Part shown: piece after piece, positions 1 to 11,171 of the stretch
Numbering within the stretch: position 1 is the stretch's first letter
How the letters are laid out: every line of letters begins with the position of its first letter
NCBI RefSeq assembly: GCF_001039355.2
Contig: NW_019775846.1
Span: forward strand, 536,935-563,191
Source: Lingula anatina
Taxonomy: Eukaryota; Brachiopoda; Lingulata; Lingulida; Lingulidae
Length of the DNA: 26,257 nucleotides
Direction of reading: 5' to 3'
The notes under the pieces: model-generated
What the model was told of the DNA's origin: nothing
Database searches by the model: none
The model's input: the letters and a program-made list of their open reading frames with translations, nothing else
Made by a program: the position numbers and the translations under genes

Positions 1-35
1 GTAAATTACCATTCATGGGCTGTTTTAATTCTCAC

Positions 36-3000
36 CTCACATGTTCCTCCTGCTCCTGGTTCATGTCCTTGACTTTTGTCTGAAGATTTTGAGCTGCCTG
101 AAATAGAAATAAGGCCAGAGTTTTATACATTTATTAAATAGTTTGTGAAAATGGCCAGCTGTGATACTTATTGCTAATAGCCCAATCCACAGTAAGATCT
201 TGTTTTTTATCTTCAAGCATATTTCTTAACGAAAAAAGAAAAAAAGAAACTCTGGTCACATAATTTTTAACATATAATAGCATTCTGATCTCTGGATAAC
301 AAATAAAACTATTACCTTATCTTTGGTATGTCTGTGGTTTAGGCGTTCTTCCTCTAAATATAAAGTCAGATCTTCTATTTGCTGCTGAAGCTGCCTGACA
401 AATTCCTCTCTGAGATAAACAAAAAAAAAATATATATATATATAAGGATTTTATGATAAGATTAAAAAATTGTGTCATTTACTCACTTCTAGAAACTTAC
501 GTGACTTAATAAACACCACATTACACAACAATAGGGATGGGCTGTATTTTACATGTATATCATTTCACTTAACAACCAGTAATAATCTAAGGTTTATTTT
601 ATATGTAAGTGTTTGCTTTGTGTTCAATTTGTATAGTTTTCAAAGGGACTGTACATAGGATTGTAAAAATATAGATAAACATTTGGAAAGTGGATGGAAC
701 ATAGATAAAACATCCGGACAGCTTTTTCTGCATTGTTCACAATTTTCACTCTAACAAAAGCAGAAGAAATGTAGAATAAAATTTTATTCTTACCTATGTG
801 AATCCTGCAGGATTGCAGTTTTCCTGACAGAGAAGAGAAATAAAGCACAACAAATAATAAAAGTAAACTCCAGAAAAGTGGAAAACAAGGACTCACTAAA
901 ACAAACTCAAAATGTAACTACATGTAGATAATGCAAAAATCTAAAATCATGCAAAAACTGAAAATAATCATTATCTGTTTTTCTCTTTTTTTAAGGAAAG
1001 TAGTGGTTGCACAGAACCATCCTTAAGAACTACAAGTATCAATAGCATTTATATTTCAACCTTTGCTGACCTCAGTTATCAAGAAAATATATTCAATCAA
1101 TATATTCAATTAGTAAATTCTATAGACAAAACAACTTACTTTTGTGCCTGTTTTTCTTCTGGTCTAGGATTAAAGAAGTCATCCATTTTCAATGTAACTG
1201 CCAGTTTATTTTTACTCTTTGACATGGTATAACCAGGTCCTGTTGAATAGGGAACCATGGGTGTCTGAAAATAATTAGAATAAATAAAGATCAAATAACC
1301 TTATAAAATATTCTAATTAAAAAAAAGATAATAAAAATAATTGGCTGCATAAAATATTACAACAAATTAAAGCAAGCTTTTGCTTCTAATTTTGTTTTTT
1401 TTTTAGTTTAATTTAATTTTATAAATAAGTTGCTTGCAAATGTCCACCTCAAGTGTCAACAGCAACTAGGAAAGTCCTGAAGGCAGTGGGAAAGGTTATT
1501 CATCCAGAACAGTAAACAATCATGGGGAACCATATAAAAATAAATCTAAAAGAAATGGCAAAGCTCTGCCACCAACAGGTCAGGTGTGCTACAGATAACA
1601 CCAAAAGGTAAAAATGAAAAAAAAATCTAAAAAGCACATCCATATCAACTACAAAAACAAACTGATGAAGTGAAAATAAAATGCCAATAACAATAGACAG
1701 AGCTCAGAGCAAATATCATAACTTCATAATTCTTATGCACTGAGGACCATTCAAGGAAAGGGGGAGGGGTTAACAGTAACTTTTCTTTTATCTTATTCTA
1801 TCACAGTTGGGTATGGTGGAGGGAAGTCACATTTGTGCATTGTATATTATATGTGTTTACTTAGTATTATAGTAAATAGGCCTCCTGACCTTTTTACAAT
1901 TTACAAATGATCCACTGTAGGTAAGGTGGAATATATTTCAGCACATTACATTGTAGCATTCTTCTATTTGATGCATGAAAATATATATTTACATACTCCA
2001 AACATTTTCATTATTTTCTGTCCTTAATATTTGTACAAATTTATCACATATATTTGGGATGCCCCTAGGGCAATGGGAAAGTTTATCAATGCAAAACAAT
2101 AGTCAAGGGAACCACATAAAAATAATAAATCTAAAACAAACATTAAAACACTACCCTACCAAGTGTCCTATAGCTAATTTCTAAAAAGTAAAGCAAAAGA
2201 GGTCAAATAGGAAAATTTACTGAATAGCACATTCATATCAATCATATCCAAAAATCTGATAATGTGAAAAAAATGCTAATAACAACAGATAGAGCTCAGA
2301 GCAAATAACACAACTTCATAATTCTAATAACACAAGCATTGAAGGCCATTTAAGGAAGCGGGGGTTTAACAGCTTCTTTTTTATTATTTAACACAGATGG
2401 GTCTGGTAGTGGAGAGTTGCCTTTGTACAGTGTGTATATGTATCAAAGAGAAGGGAAAAACAATAGTCTATACCACACAAGAAATCATTGCAACTCTCAA
2501 ATTTTACCTCTTCAATAACAATGTGTCTGACAGGTTTTGGCAAAGGCTGAAGTCAAATATCATTTGTTGAATAAAGTTATTTTGGTCTGGCTTTCAGACA
2601 TGCTTCAAAGCAACACACAGCTAAATTCTATCTATATTTCTATGCAAATAAACCATATGCTACAGGCACACTACAAGACTGAAGTCTAAATTTAATCTAA
2701 GTCAAGGTTACATTGCAAGTAATCACAACTTAATCATCTATTTAGCTACAACTTATCTTGTCACTTGTCCTATGCAACTAAATTCTGTCCTCTAAACTTA
2801 CATCCAGATTTTTTTGCCAAGGGGGCGGTTTCCCTTTTTTGGGTCCAAAGTGATTCTCAAACTTGTGTTTCCTTGTTGCTTCATGTTCTACTTGATACAG
2901 GCGGTCACATCTATAAACACAATATATATTAAAAATAGATGGCAGAAAATAAAAAGCAATGATGTGTTCTGTAGATTTTTTTGAAAATTTCCTTAAAATG

Positions 3001-3767
3001 CTCTACAAAAGAAAAAAACTTTCTCCAAGTTTCCATAGAAATAAAGCCCTTTTATTTTATTTATCCTGAATAAGAAAACGCAACATCTACAGTATATACT
3101 GCCACTTACTCGTATCCTGAGATGGCTCCAGCAGCTGTTGTAGGTCTAGCTGGTTGAGGAGGCTCTGGAGACACTGATGGACTGAATGTTACTTTTAGAT
3201 GGCTTGGACTGGATCTAAAATGTTGATTTTTTATATATATAATAAAAATATCAAAAAATAATACAATAAATAAGAAATAATAAAAATAACAATGAAAAAT
3301 AAGAAACAATCGGATGTTTAATAACACACAAACACATATCTGAGACTGAATACAAGGTCAAATCCAACAAGTGACGTCAATAAGAAAATTATTGATAACT
3401 GACCAACTATAAAGACTGGCTGTCCATAAAATATGAAAATTATGGCTCTCCAATCAGCACGTGTATTTAAAGTAATCACATGTTTAACATGTTCATGTTT
3501 TGTACTGAGTATAAATATGTTTAGCAGACTGGCTTACTTAGGTCTGTCAAGTTTCCTGCTGCCTTTGGGTGAAGGTGTTTTACTTCTGAGGCCACTGGGA
3601 GGTAAAGATTGTCCAGCCCAAGCTTCCAGGCGAGGCGGTGACTGATACATCACGTCTGTACTCATTTTCCCATTGTGTATCTGTTGCAATATAGAAATAT
3701 TTGCTGCATTTGTAAAAAGAAAATGTGAATAAGACAGTAATAAATTCAAAAGGTCTGAATGATCCAT
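36..3767 (-). CDS. Coiled-coil protein, 5' part (possibly FLACC1-like), partial
   Basis: Seven coding exons read leftward: 3767-3538, 3214-3110, 2910-2802, 1264-1140, 823-794, 409-316 and 97-36. All have AG/GT borders and matching phases, giving 251 residues before the window edge. The chosen start (3767) has a strong ACCATGG context; an inner ATG at 3665 is the alternative. The N-terminal half is rich in Pro, Ser and Lys and looks disordered. A conserved-looking block, HKFENHFGPKKGKPPPW, lies in exon 3. The last exons are Gln/Glu/Lys-rich and form a coiled coil (QQQIEDLTLYLEEERLNH and onward). The domain style recalls flagellum-associated coiled-coil proteins such as FLACC1 (ALS2CR12), but this is from memory and weak. 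The exon structure is well supported and the family is not. Exon 5 is only 30 nt. Confidence 0.72.
424..443. repeat. A-tract and TA microsatellite
   Basis: A short A-run continues into alternating TA in the intron just before exon 6 of the minus-strand coiled-coil gene. Confidence 0.8.
1470..2440. repeat. Diverged direct duplication inside an intron
   Basis: Roughly 1475-1850 and 2075-2440 share long matching stretches in the same order. These include GGGAAAGGTTATTCATC versus GGGAAAGTTTATCAATG, the AGAGCTCAGAGCAAATA block (about 1699 and 2292), ACTTCATAATTCT, and a TGGGTxTGGTxGxGGGAG-like segment near the end. The offset is about 600 bp. The copies differ by many substitutions and small indels, so the duplication is old. 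It lies wholly within the intron between exons 3 and 4 of the coiled-coil gene. No coding potential is seen. Confidence 0.7.
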
Positions 3768-4672
3768 GGTACAAAGTTTATTTAATTTAAAGAGTCATTG
3801 GCTCTATGGCTGAATAGCAAAATCTTTCTGTCTTAGAAGATAATTAAAGAAAACAGAAACACGTTTTACAAGCAATATGCAATAAAACAGAGTGTCTTTT
3901 AAATCAGCTTTCAGACCAATTAACCTTAGCAAAAAATTCAAGCATTAATAGTCCTGTTGACGATTTTTGATATATACTTACCACATCAAAAGAAGTGCTT
4001 ACACATGCATCTCGTTCTAAATAAACCTTTGCTCTTAATCTTATTTAAAAACTTTTTTAAAAATGAGCCTTCGAACTAATGAGCCATCACACTGACACAT
4101 CATAAATGCAAGAATTCAAACATCCAAACTGCAACTCAAAAACCAACGTAACTTGAATGCAATGTATTATAAATTGGTTGATAAAAAATTGTGTATTGAC
4201 CAGATGAAGACCAAATAGCACCGATTTTATAAAGGCCAAATATAAATTTATTTGATGCACGATCCTAGTTTTGACTAGTTCAAAATCCTTTGCAATTTTC
4301 AAATATTTTAATCATTAAATTCTACCTTAATCGTTTCCTAAGGCATGGAGATCTACATGTAGGAGATAGCTGTCGCTGAAGTAGTCAAAATGGCGTTGCC
4401 AAGGTCAACAACTGTCCCGCACCAGTTAAAAGCACTTGCTGTAAAAACCAACTATATAGCAGTGTGAAAGCACGTATACACATCAAAGAAATTTAACATT
4501 CCAAAAGGAAAGACAATGATAATATCATTTCCGAAAGGGTATGAAGATGCGAAATAGATACTTTTGAACTTGGAAGCTCTCGGTGCATTTTTCCTTGTTA
4601 AGAATGCGTTTGATGTGCTATCCATTTGCGTCGCAACAAACACAATGCCCTACTAAATGCGTCTTCCAAGTC
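3768..4672. promoter_or_regulatory. Divergent intergenic region
   Basis: This gap separates the start codons of the minus-strand coiled-coil gene (3767) and the plus-strand isomerase gene (4673), so it should hold both promoters. No clear TATA box was picked out. On the minus strand an AAG|GTAGAA sequence near 4320-4327 would make a good donor for a non-coding first exon of the coiled-coil gene, which would place its transcription start between about 4330 and 4670. Otherwise nothing recognisable is seen. Confidence 0.4.
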
Positions 4673-5550
4673 ATGGCAAGGGTAAGCAATGCCTAACGCT
4701 TGCTCATTTTCTGTATCTGCAGTTGTATATCATTTATATGACCGTCTGTATTTTTGCATACCCTTTAAAATCTTGAGATACATTAAGTTTTTCAATATTC
4801 AGGTGTAGTTAATGAAGTAAATGCCCTGGCACAAGCCTTTAATTTTCAGGTCAAGCACTACAATAGAGTACAGTACATGTATATAATAGGTTGCGTTCAG
4901 AAAAAAAAAATTTTTACTAGCAGGATCGACCTACCTCTGCGGGGATTCCTGCTAAAGAACACTCATTGTAATAAGCTTAATTGTCTGGCACGCCCCCTCG
5001 AGAAGCTAGGGGATAATTATAACTTTTTAGAGTAGGGGAGAGGTGGTCGCTCCGTTTTTGCGCACAATGGTTAATTACCCCTTGCTTCTCGAGGGGGTGT
5101 CATACAATAAACTGATTACACTGACTGCACTTTAGCAAGAATCCCTGCAGAGATAGATCGAGCCTGCTGGTGCGATAACTTTATTCTGAACAGACTCATA
5201 CTGTATACCATTATATTAAAGTTACCAGTTGTGACTGTGGACAAACCCGTAGTGCCTGTAATTTTGAAATTTTCTAACTTTATTTCTGTGCATCAATTTT
5301 GAATCTCCTCATTAAGCAAACATGTACTCTATGTACGTATACATGTTATTCATTTGGTGGTGTATATAATCTTTATAAATATTTATGAATATATTTTCAG
5401 CCAATATTATATACTTACTTCCGAAGCTCTGCTTCATGGCGAGTAAGAGTTGGTAAGTGATATTTCATTTTACAGCTTTATTGCCTTGTTGTGTGGAAAA
5501 GGGTTACTATCAAATATGACCAAGTTTGAAAATCAAGATATGGGACGAGT

Positions 5551-5592
<42 letters not shown>

Positions 5593-8500
5593 GATAAGGG
5601 TGAGAGAAATGAAAGTGTGTGTGTGTGTGTTCTCAAAAGAGAGATTGAGAGAGCGAGAGAGAGAATGAGAGAGAGAGAAGTGATTTTAGAATTTGTGTGA
5701 CACCTGTTAATTTTTGTAATGTATGTTAACAGCTGTCATGTACCATACTGAATGCCTTTATAGTACCAAATATTGTAGCAGGATTAGTAGATTTGTAAAG
5801 TTAGTAGTTTTAATTAAATTATAAGTGAAATAGTTGCATGACCAGGTTTTTTTCTTCTTTGGGCCAATCCTTGGTGTCCTGAAGAGCCAAAAGTCTTTGG
5901 CACAGACTGTCACACAGCTAGTAAATATATACTTTGACTTTAACATTTTTTGCTACCAAGTTTTCATGTAACTTTCATTTTGATCTTGAAATGTAAAATA
6001 TTAGCTTCATGACTTTCACAGTATCTGTCACAACTGAATTTATTGTAATACATTTTAATCTTGCACTATAAAGCACTGGCATACAAAGGGTTGGAATATG
6101 AATCGAGACCAATCAGCCTTATAAAAGATGGTGGACAGCAGAAGTCTGCGGAATATACAGCCCTTAATCCCCTGCAGCAGGTGCCTTGCTTGATCATAGA
6201 TGGAGCCACTTTAACACAGTCTGTATGTTGATAATTCTTCCTGTACTTGGTTCTGTTGGTTGAGGCAGTTGTTCATTTAAACTTTAACATGCATCTTTTA
6301 TGGTCACATGAAAAATTTTGTCCACTAAAAAAAAAGACACTAAGACAAACCAATGCTCATGAAAACTGCCTTAATTGACTGAGGTAATAAAAGGCCAACA
6401 TATTTTGAGTTCTGTAATCAAATGTTGACACCCTTGCATAAGATCCATTTTCTGTCCATTAATGAGGATTGAACTTAGTGCTTTACTGTCTTGACATACC
6501 CTGTTATCATGCTTGCTAACCATATAAAGAGGATCAATTTAATCCTTCTGTTGTCCTGCTACACCCTTTGTAGGTTACACATGCCTTACCTATTTGTTGG
6601 GATGGCCAAAAATCATTATTAGATGGTTTGTGAAGATAACAGTTCTTAATTGAGATGTCATGACTGGTCTGTTAAATTAAACATGTTGTACAGTGTATGT
6701 TACTGCTCTTAATTAATTTTTCCATATTCAACCTAAAGTGGTTTTTCATTTTTTTTTTCAAATTTCCAGTTGCCTATTATAGAATATTTGGAGGAAACAA
6801 GACCTAATCCACCACTGCTTCCTAAAGACCCAGTGTTGCGTGCAAAGGTATAGAATTTTGTTTTTCTGATAGCACAGAAACTGATTTGAAGAACCAGAAG
6901 GTTCAAAATTATAAAGCTACATGCTGTGTTCTCATTGGATTTGTTAAAACTCCAGGCAGCACAATGAGCAGTAATGTATGTTATGTATGATGGATGGGCC
7001 AGTAGATTTTTGATGAAGGCATGATTGTTGTAACTCGGGTATTGAACAGAATTACTTTCTATAAACCCATTTGAAAAAAGTGAACAAAAAACATCAGAGT
7101 TACCACATGTATTTGATGTAGTGTTTTAAAATGCAACAGTGTAACTGTGCTATGTCATATTGTCTAACTCAGTGATAAGAGAATGATTACAAAGTAGGGG
7201 TTGTATTCAAGAGCCTGATGCACGATATTCAGACTGAAACAATTTTGTTAAAATTGATGAGAATGCGAACTCAGGTAGTTATAAGATATTTATGAAATTC
7301 TGTTAACTGATTTAAGTCTAAAGAAATCTTCAGCCTCCAGGTAGTGATATTTACATCTTTGAAGGCATGCAATGAGGGTTAAACCTTCATAAAACTGAAG
7401 TTTCATTTTCTTTGAAATTTCAGTTTTTTTTTTTTGTCCTATAGGTTTCATGTGCATTGTATGCATGTTTTCCTGAAAAAAAATCATCAATTTTTTCTGT
7501 ATCACTATGATATACAATATATACATGTAAAACCAATGAGAAAATTGCAATCTGTGTTCAGTCCGGTTTTTAAGGTTTTGATTCCTAATTTTTTATCATC
7601 GCAAGTGAAATTCACCAGTTTCTACCTATATTATAATGAGAGACTCAAAACCTAGAAACTGAAAAACAGGATTGTGGATCATTCTGGATATGGCATGCTT
7701 TGCTGATTAAGAGTAATGTGTAGAAATGTCTAGGAAAATTCAATTATTTGCTGTATAAAACTATGGGATATTGTATTGTATTTAATCACCAATATATACC
7801 TTTTTTACAATTTGAAAAAACATGCTGTGTTTATCAGGAAAACAAAAAGTTATTGCTGGTGTAAGAACATTCTAATAAATGTTAAGTATTTTAACAGGCA
7901 AGACAGACAGCTGAGACAATTAATGCCTTTACCCAGCCCTTGTCAAACTCAACAGTGCTGGGCCTGGTAGGAGAATGGTGCGGTGAGGATAAAAAGGAAA
8001 AATGGGCAGGAATATGGATTGATAAAGGTTTTACAGGTAGATGAATTATAGTGAGCTAGAGCTTCAGATCCAGTGCAGGACAGCCTCTTCATTTTCAAAT
8101 TTTCACATATGCCTGTTTATGGAAGTACCTTACTGATGTGGAAATTTGAATGTGAAGGAGTGGGCACATTTATGTTATGAAGCTCATGGTAATTATGGTG
8201 TGATTTTTATGCATGATGCTTGAACTCTGCTTCTATGTTACTTTTTCAACAGGCAAGACAAATAGCTGAGATAATTAATGCATTTACTCAGCCTTTGTCA
8301 AATTTGGCAGTGCAAGCAGTGGTTGGAGAGTGGTGTGGTAATGACAAGAAAGGAGAGTGGGCAAGAATTTGGATTGATAGAGGTTTTACAGGTAGCAAAA
8401 TGCATATTTTAAATCAACTTGTAGTTTCAGTAAAAAATGAAAATCGATTTTTATTATTAAATGGACACTTCTATAAGGTATGAGCCCCATCATTTTATCT

Positions 8501-9719
8501 ACGTATATCCATTAGACTTCATCAAGAAACTTAACTTATTGTCATTGTGTCAGTATAATTTTTTTCCATTCTTTATTTGGTTTACAGGTAGATTAAGCTT
8601 TCCAGATATTCACTGAAAATTGAATTTATAAAATAGTTTGTGAGAATTTGATAACTGTTAAATTCTTTAAAGCTGCACATTTTTGGTATAAAGTAGTCTG
8701 ATAGATTGGACTTTTTTATGCTTTTCGTTGAGCAGTGTCCGACTCTAGCCACTTTATTCATTTCTTTCAAAGCAATGCATCAAAAATTGATTCTTTCATC
8801 AGTTTTTGCCATTAAGAACCTGTGTGCAGGATTTCGAATGTTTATGGTATTTTAACCAATGTTTATCCATTATAAAACTTGCCTTATTTTTATACAAGAA
8901 TCCTTTTTATTTAATTTAAAACGAGAAAAAGAAGATAAATAAAAATTAACAAAAACAGGAAAATCACTTTGGAATTTCTCAAATATTTACAAACCAGGTG
9001 CTGCTTAGCACTACCGTAGTCACTGAATGATTTTGATCATCTGACACATAATTCTCATTATTTCCAGGATTGGAAAAAGTCCTTGAAAAGACTGCTGGAA
9101 AGTACTGCATTGGAGATGAAATAACAATTGCTGATGTGGCTTTGGGGCCTCAAATTTTTAATGCAAACCGGTAAATATTTTAGGACAGACCTCTGATGAT
9201 AACGTGCATTATTTAGCCTGCAAAGCTTCTCGAAGCACTAATAGGTTTAGATTAGTGTGTTAAAAATTTAGCACCAGTGAGTCAGAGATCAAATTACATT
9301 CCATAGGGGGAAATTCCAGTTTCTTGTTGGTTATTCTGAGATTAATTTTGATATACTTGGAGGCTACTTGGTTCATCACTGTTTATAATAAGGAGGAGAT
9401 GGCTGTTCTTTAAATTGTAATGTGAGACATTGTTTTTTCAAGACTTGAGATGGCATATAGGGGTTTCTTCTAATACATTCATTGAAAAAAATATGCAAAT
9501 AAGACCTAAAAAGCATTAAATTGAACAAGAACAAATATAAAAAATTAGTTTTTTAATCCAGTTTTCAAACTGATCTCCCTTCTTTATTTCAGATTTAAAG
9601 TAGACATGACGAAGTTTCCAATAATCAGCAGAATTGTTGAAGAGCTGTACAAGCACGAGGCTTTCAAAGCAGCTGATCCAAGCAGACAACCAGACTGTCC
9701 AGAAGAGTTAAGAGCATAA
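4673..9719 (+). CDS. GSTZ1: Maleylacetoacetate isomerase / glutathione S-transferase zeta
   Basis: This enzyme uses glutathione to isomerise maleylacetoacetate to fumarylacetoacetate in tyrosine catabolism. Exons: 4673-4681, 5401-5452, 6074-6222, 6770-6847, one of 7898-8036 or 8253-8391, 9068-9170 and 9593-9719. Using either fifth exon gives 218 residues, against 216 in human GSTZ1. The thioredoxin-fold half begins [16 protein letters not shown], the zeta-class active-site motif; the position of human Cys16 is Ala, as in many bacterial homologues. Further matches are NPLQQVP, the [12 protein letters not shown] segment that closes the glutathione site, and the C-terminal end [15 protein letters not shown]. 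All phases join. The first coding exon supplies only three codons. The next feature downstream is an antisense LTR element 149 bp after the stop, so the 3' UTR probably enters it. Identification is secure. Confidence 0.96.
4895..5191. mobile_element. Foldback MITE with about 110-bp inverted repeats
   Basis: The left arm (about 4895-5012) and the reverse complement of the right arm (about 5080-5191) align over most of their length. Shared blocks include GTTCAGAA at the tips, AGCAGGxTCGA, CTCTGCxGGGATTC, TGCTAAAG and CCCCCTCGAGAAGC. The unmatched centre is about 70 bp. There is no ORF, so it is a non-autonomous foldback element. No clear target-site duplication is visible, so the superfamily is left open. 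It sits in the first intron of GSTZ1. Confidence 0.85.
5552..5679. repeat. CA, GT and GA microsatellite cluster
   Basis: (CA)n at 5552-5590 is followed by (GT)n at 5615-5630 and a GA-rich tract at 5638-5679. The CA and GT runs are complementary and could pair. The cluster lies in the second intron of GSTZ1, 100 bp after exon 2. Confidence 0.95.
7898..8036 (+). CDS. GSTZ1: GSTZ1 alternative exon 5a
   Basis: A 139-nt exon encodes 46 residues plus one base, starting [17 protein letters not shown] and ending IWIDKGFT. It has a good acceptor (TTTTAACAG) and a GTAGAT donor, and enters and leaves in the same phase as exon 5b. It corresponds to the first helices of the alpha-helical domain, which face the electrophilic-substrate site in GSTZ structures. 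It is intact, with no stop or indel. Copy 5b is 34/46 identical at protein level. Confidence 0.92.
8253..8391 (+). CDS. GSTZ1: GSTZ1 alternative exon 5b
   Basis: This is the second 139-nt copy, 216 bp after 5a, starting [17 protein letters not shown] and ending IWIDRGFT, with a TTTTTCAACAG acceptor and GTAGCA donor. It is intact and phase-identical to 5a. Because 139 is not a multiple of three, including both copies or neither shifts the frame, so a functional mRNA should carry exactly one. Reading through its donor without splicing would give a different tail ending at about 8483. Confidence 0.92.
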
Positions 9720-9868
9720 AACTGACTTTCCTGCCTGTCAGCCTTGCATTAGCAATATAGCAGCATTTATTTCAGAGGATATTGAGTATACAATTTATAA
9801 ATAATGTTTAATATATGAGCAGAGCGACATGTGAAGCCAAGGATGACAGTCTTATTGTGGAAATCATT

Positions 9869-10250
9869 TATCACGGCGGGTTTGGGGATCAGATCCACCG
9901 CGACATGGTCCAAGAATAAATAAGCAAGACTTAGAATATATTTCCACAAAGTACGGTTTATTCCTGGTTGAGAGCTGGGACCTCCAGTCAGCTTGTTCAG
10001 CTGTCTGGTGTGGCCACGTCCAGTCTTCCCTTCTCAGAGAATACATACAAGTTATATAGCCTATTTGAACAAAGAACAATTAACAATGAACTAAATTACA
10101 GGTAGGAGGATGACTTATGATTAAATTATAATTAAAGAGCATGGTCGGAGACGTCTGGCTATACTAACAGAGAGACCACTGTCTGACCATCTCCTTTGAA
10201 GTTAAATGATACATCTGACCCATTAATTTTATAATAATACAGTTGTGATA
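9869..10250 (-). repeat. 3' LTR of the retroelement
   Basis: This is the near-identical partner of 12003-12384. Its plus-strand sequence includes AATAAA at 9915-9920, which could act as a poly(A) signal for the upstream GSTZ1 transcript. Confidence 0.9.
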
Positions 10251-11054
10251 GATCTCCCTTGGTTGGCAAAATTTGTGCTTCAAATTTTAAAATTAAACAA
10301 TATTTAAATGATATATCTTATTCAGTATCATGTACTCAAACATAGTTTGTAGAACTTAGTCTGAACTTAATGCAACAAAGATTACATATATATATGCAAA
10401 TGTTACACTTTACTCACTACATGTGCTGCATTACATATTTCGCTTACAACATGAATTTAAAATGTGTCTGTCTCCCTATAGGATCAGTTGCAGGCAGCAA
10501 CATTGTAGCCTTGCAGACTTGAACCTCTTTCTGCATTGCCCCTTCTATCGGTATGCTACATGTACGTGCCCTTACATTCGCCTGTCAACAAACACTACTT
10601 CAGCACCAACATATCTACTTATCCTTTCAAACAAAATATGTCACTCTAAAACATTTTGTAGATAACAGCAGTCATATTCATGGAACAATGTAAGTTTACA
10701 TTTTCATAAAAATTATTACATAAGTTCTTAGACTAGTCTATCTGAAACAAGTTAAATTTACACAGATACAACACATATCAAAATTTTAGTGCAAAAGTTG
10801 AGCATAGACAAACAATATAATTAAAAATACAAATATGAGTAAGAAGTTATTACAGTGTTTAACTAAGTATGTCCCTGCTCTCACCCGTGTGGCTCTGAAG
10901 GTGGAGAATAGGAGAAATAAAGGCTTGACCAGCTTCTCAACTAAAGCCAGCTAGAAAAAATAGGCCTACAGGTCAAAAGAGAAGATTTAAGAAGAGAGAG
11001 ACCACACCAGGTTTAAACAAGAACTTATCAGTTTCTCATTAAACAAGCCAAGAT
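10251..11054. other. Retroelement interior without a clear ORF
   Basis: About 800 bp lie between the coiled-coil ORF and the 3' LTR. No reverse transcriptase or integrase fragment is recognisable in any frame. An 80-codon plus-strand frame near 10423-10665 has no recognisable domain and runs antisense to the element. The stretch may be a relic of deleted pol sequence or unrelated filler. Confidence 0.5.
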
Positions 11055-11171
11055 TTAATAATTGTTATAAAGATGTCTTTTGCCTTTTCCTCTTTGATCA
11101 GAGTTTCTGTGATTTCCTCGTTGTTTGTGCCCCAATTCTTTGTTCAGTTTTTGGATTTTCTTTTGCAACAA

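Noticed and set aside
3580-3774. Alternative minus-strand frame over exon 1 of the coiled-coil gene
   Set aside because: It does not continue in phase into the next exon, whereas the frame from 3767 does.
8576-8592. Possible third copy of GSTZ1 exon 5 (GGTTTACAGGTAGATTA)
   Set aside because: Only about 15 bases resemble the 3' border of exon 5a, and no upstream coding similarity exists.
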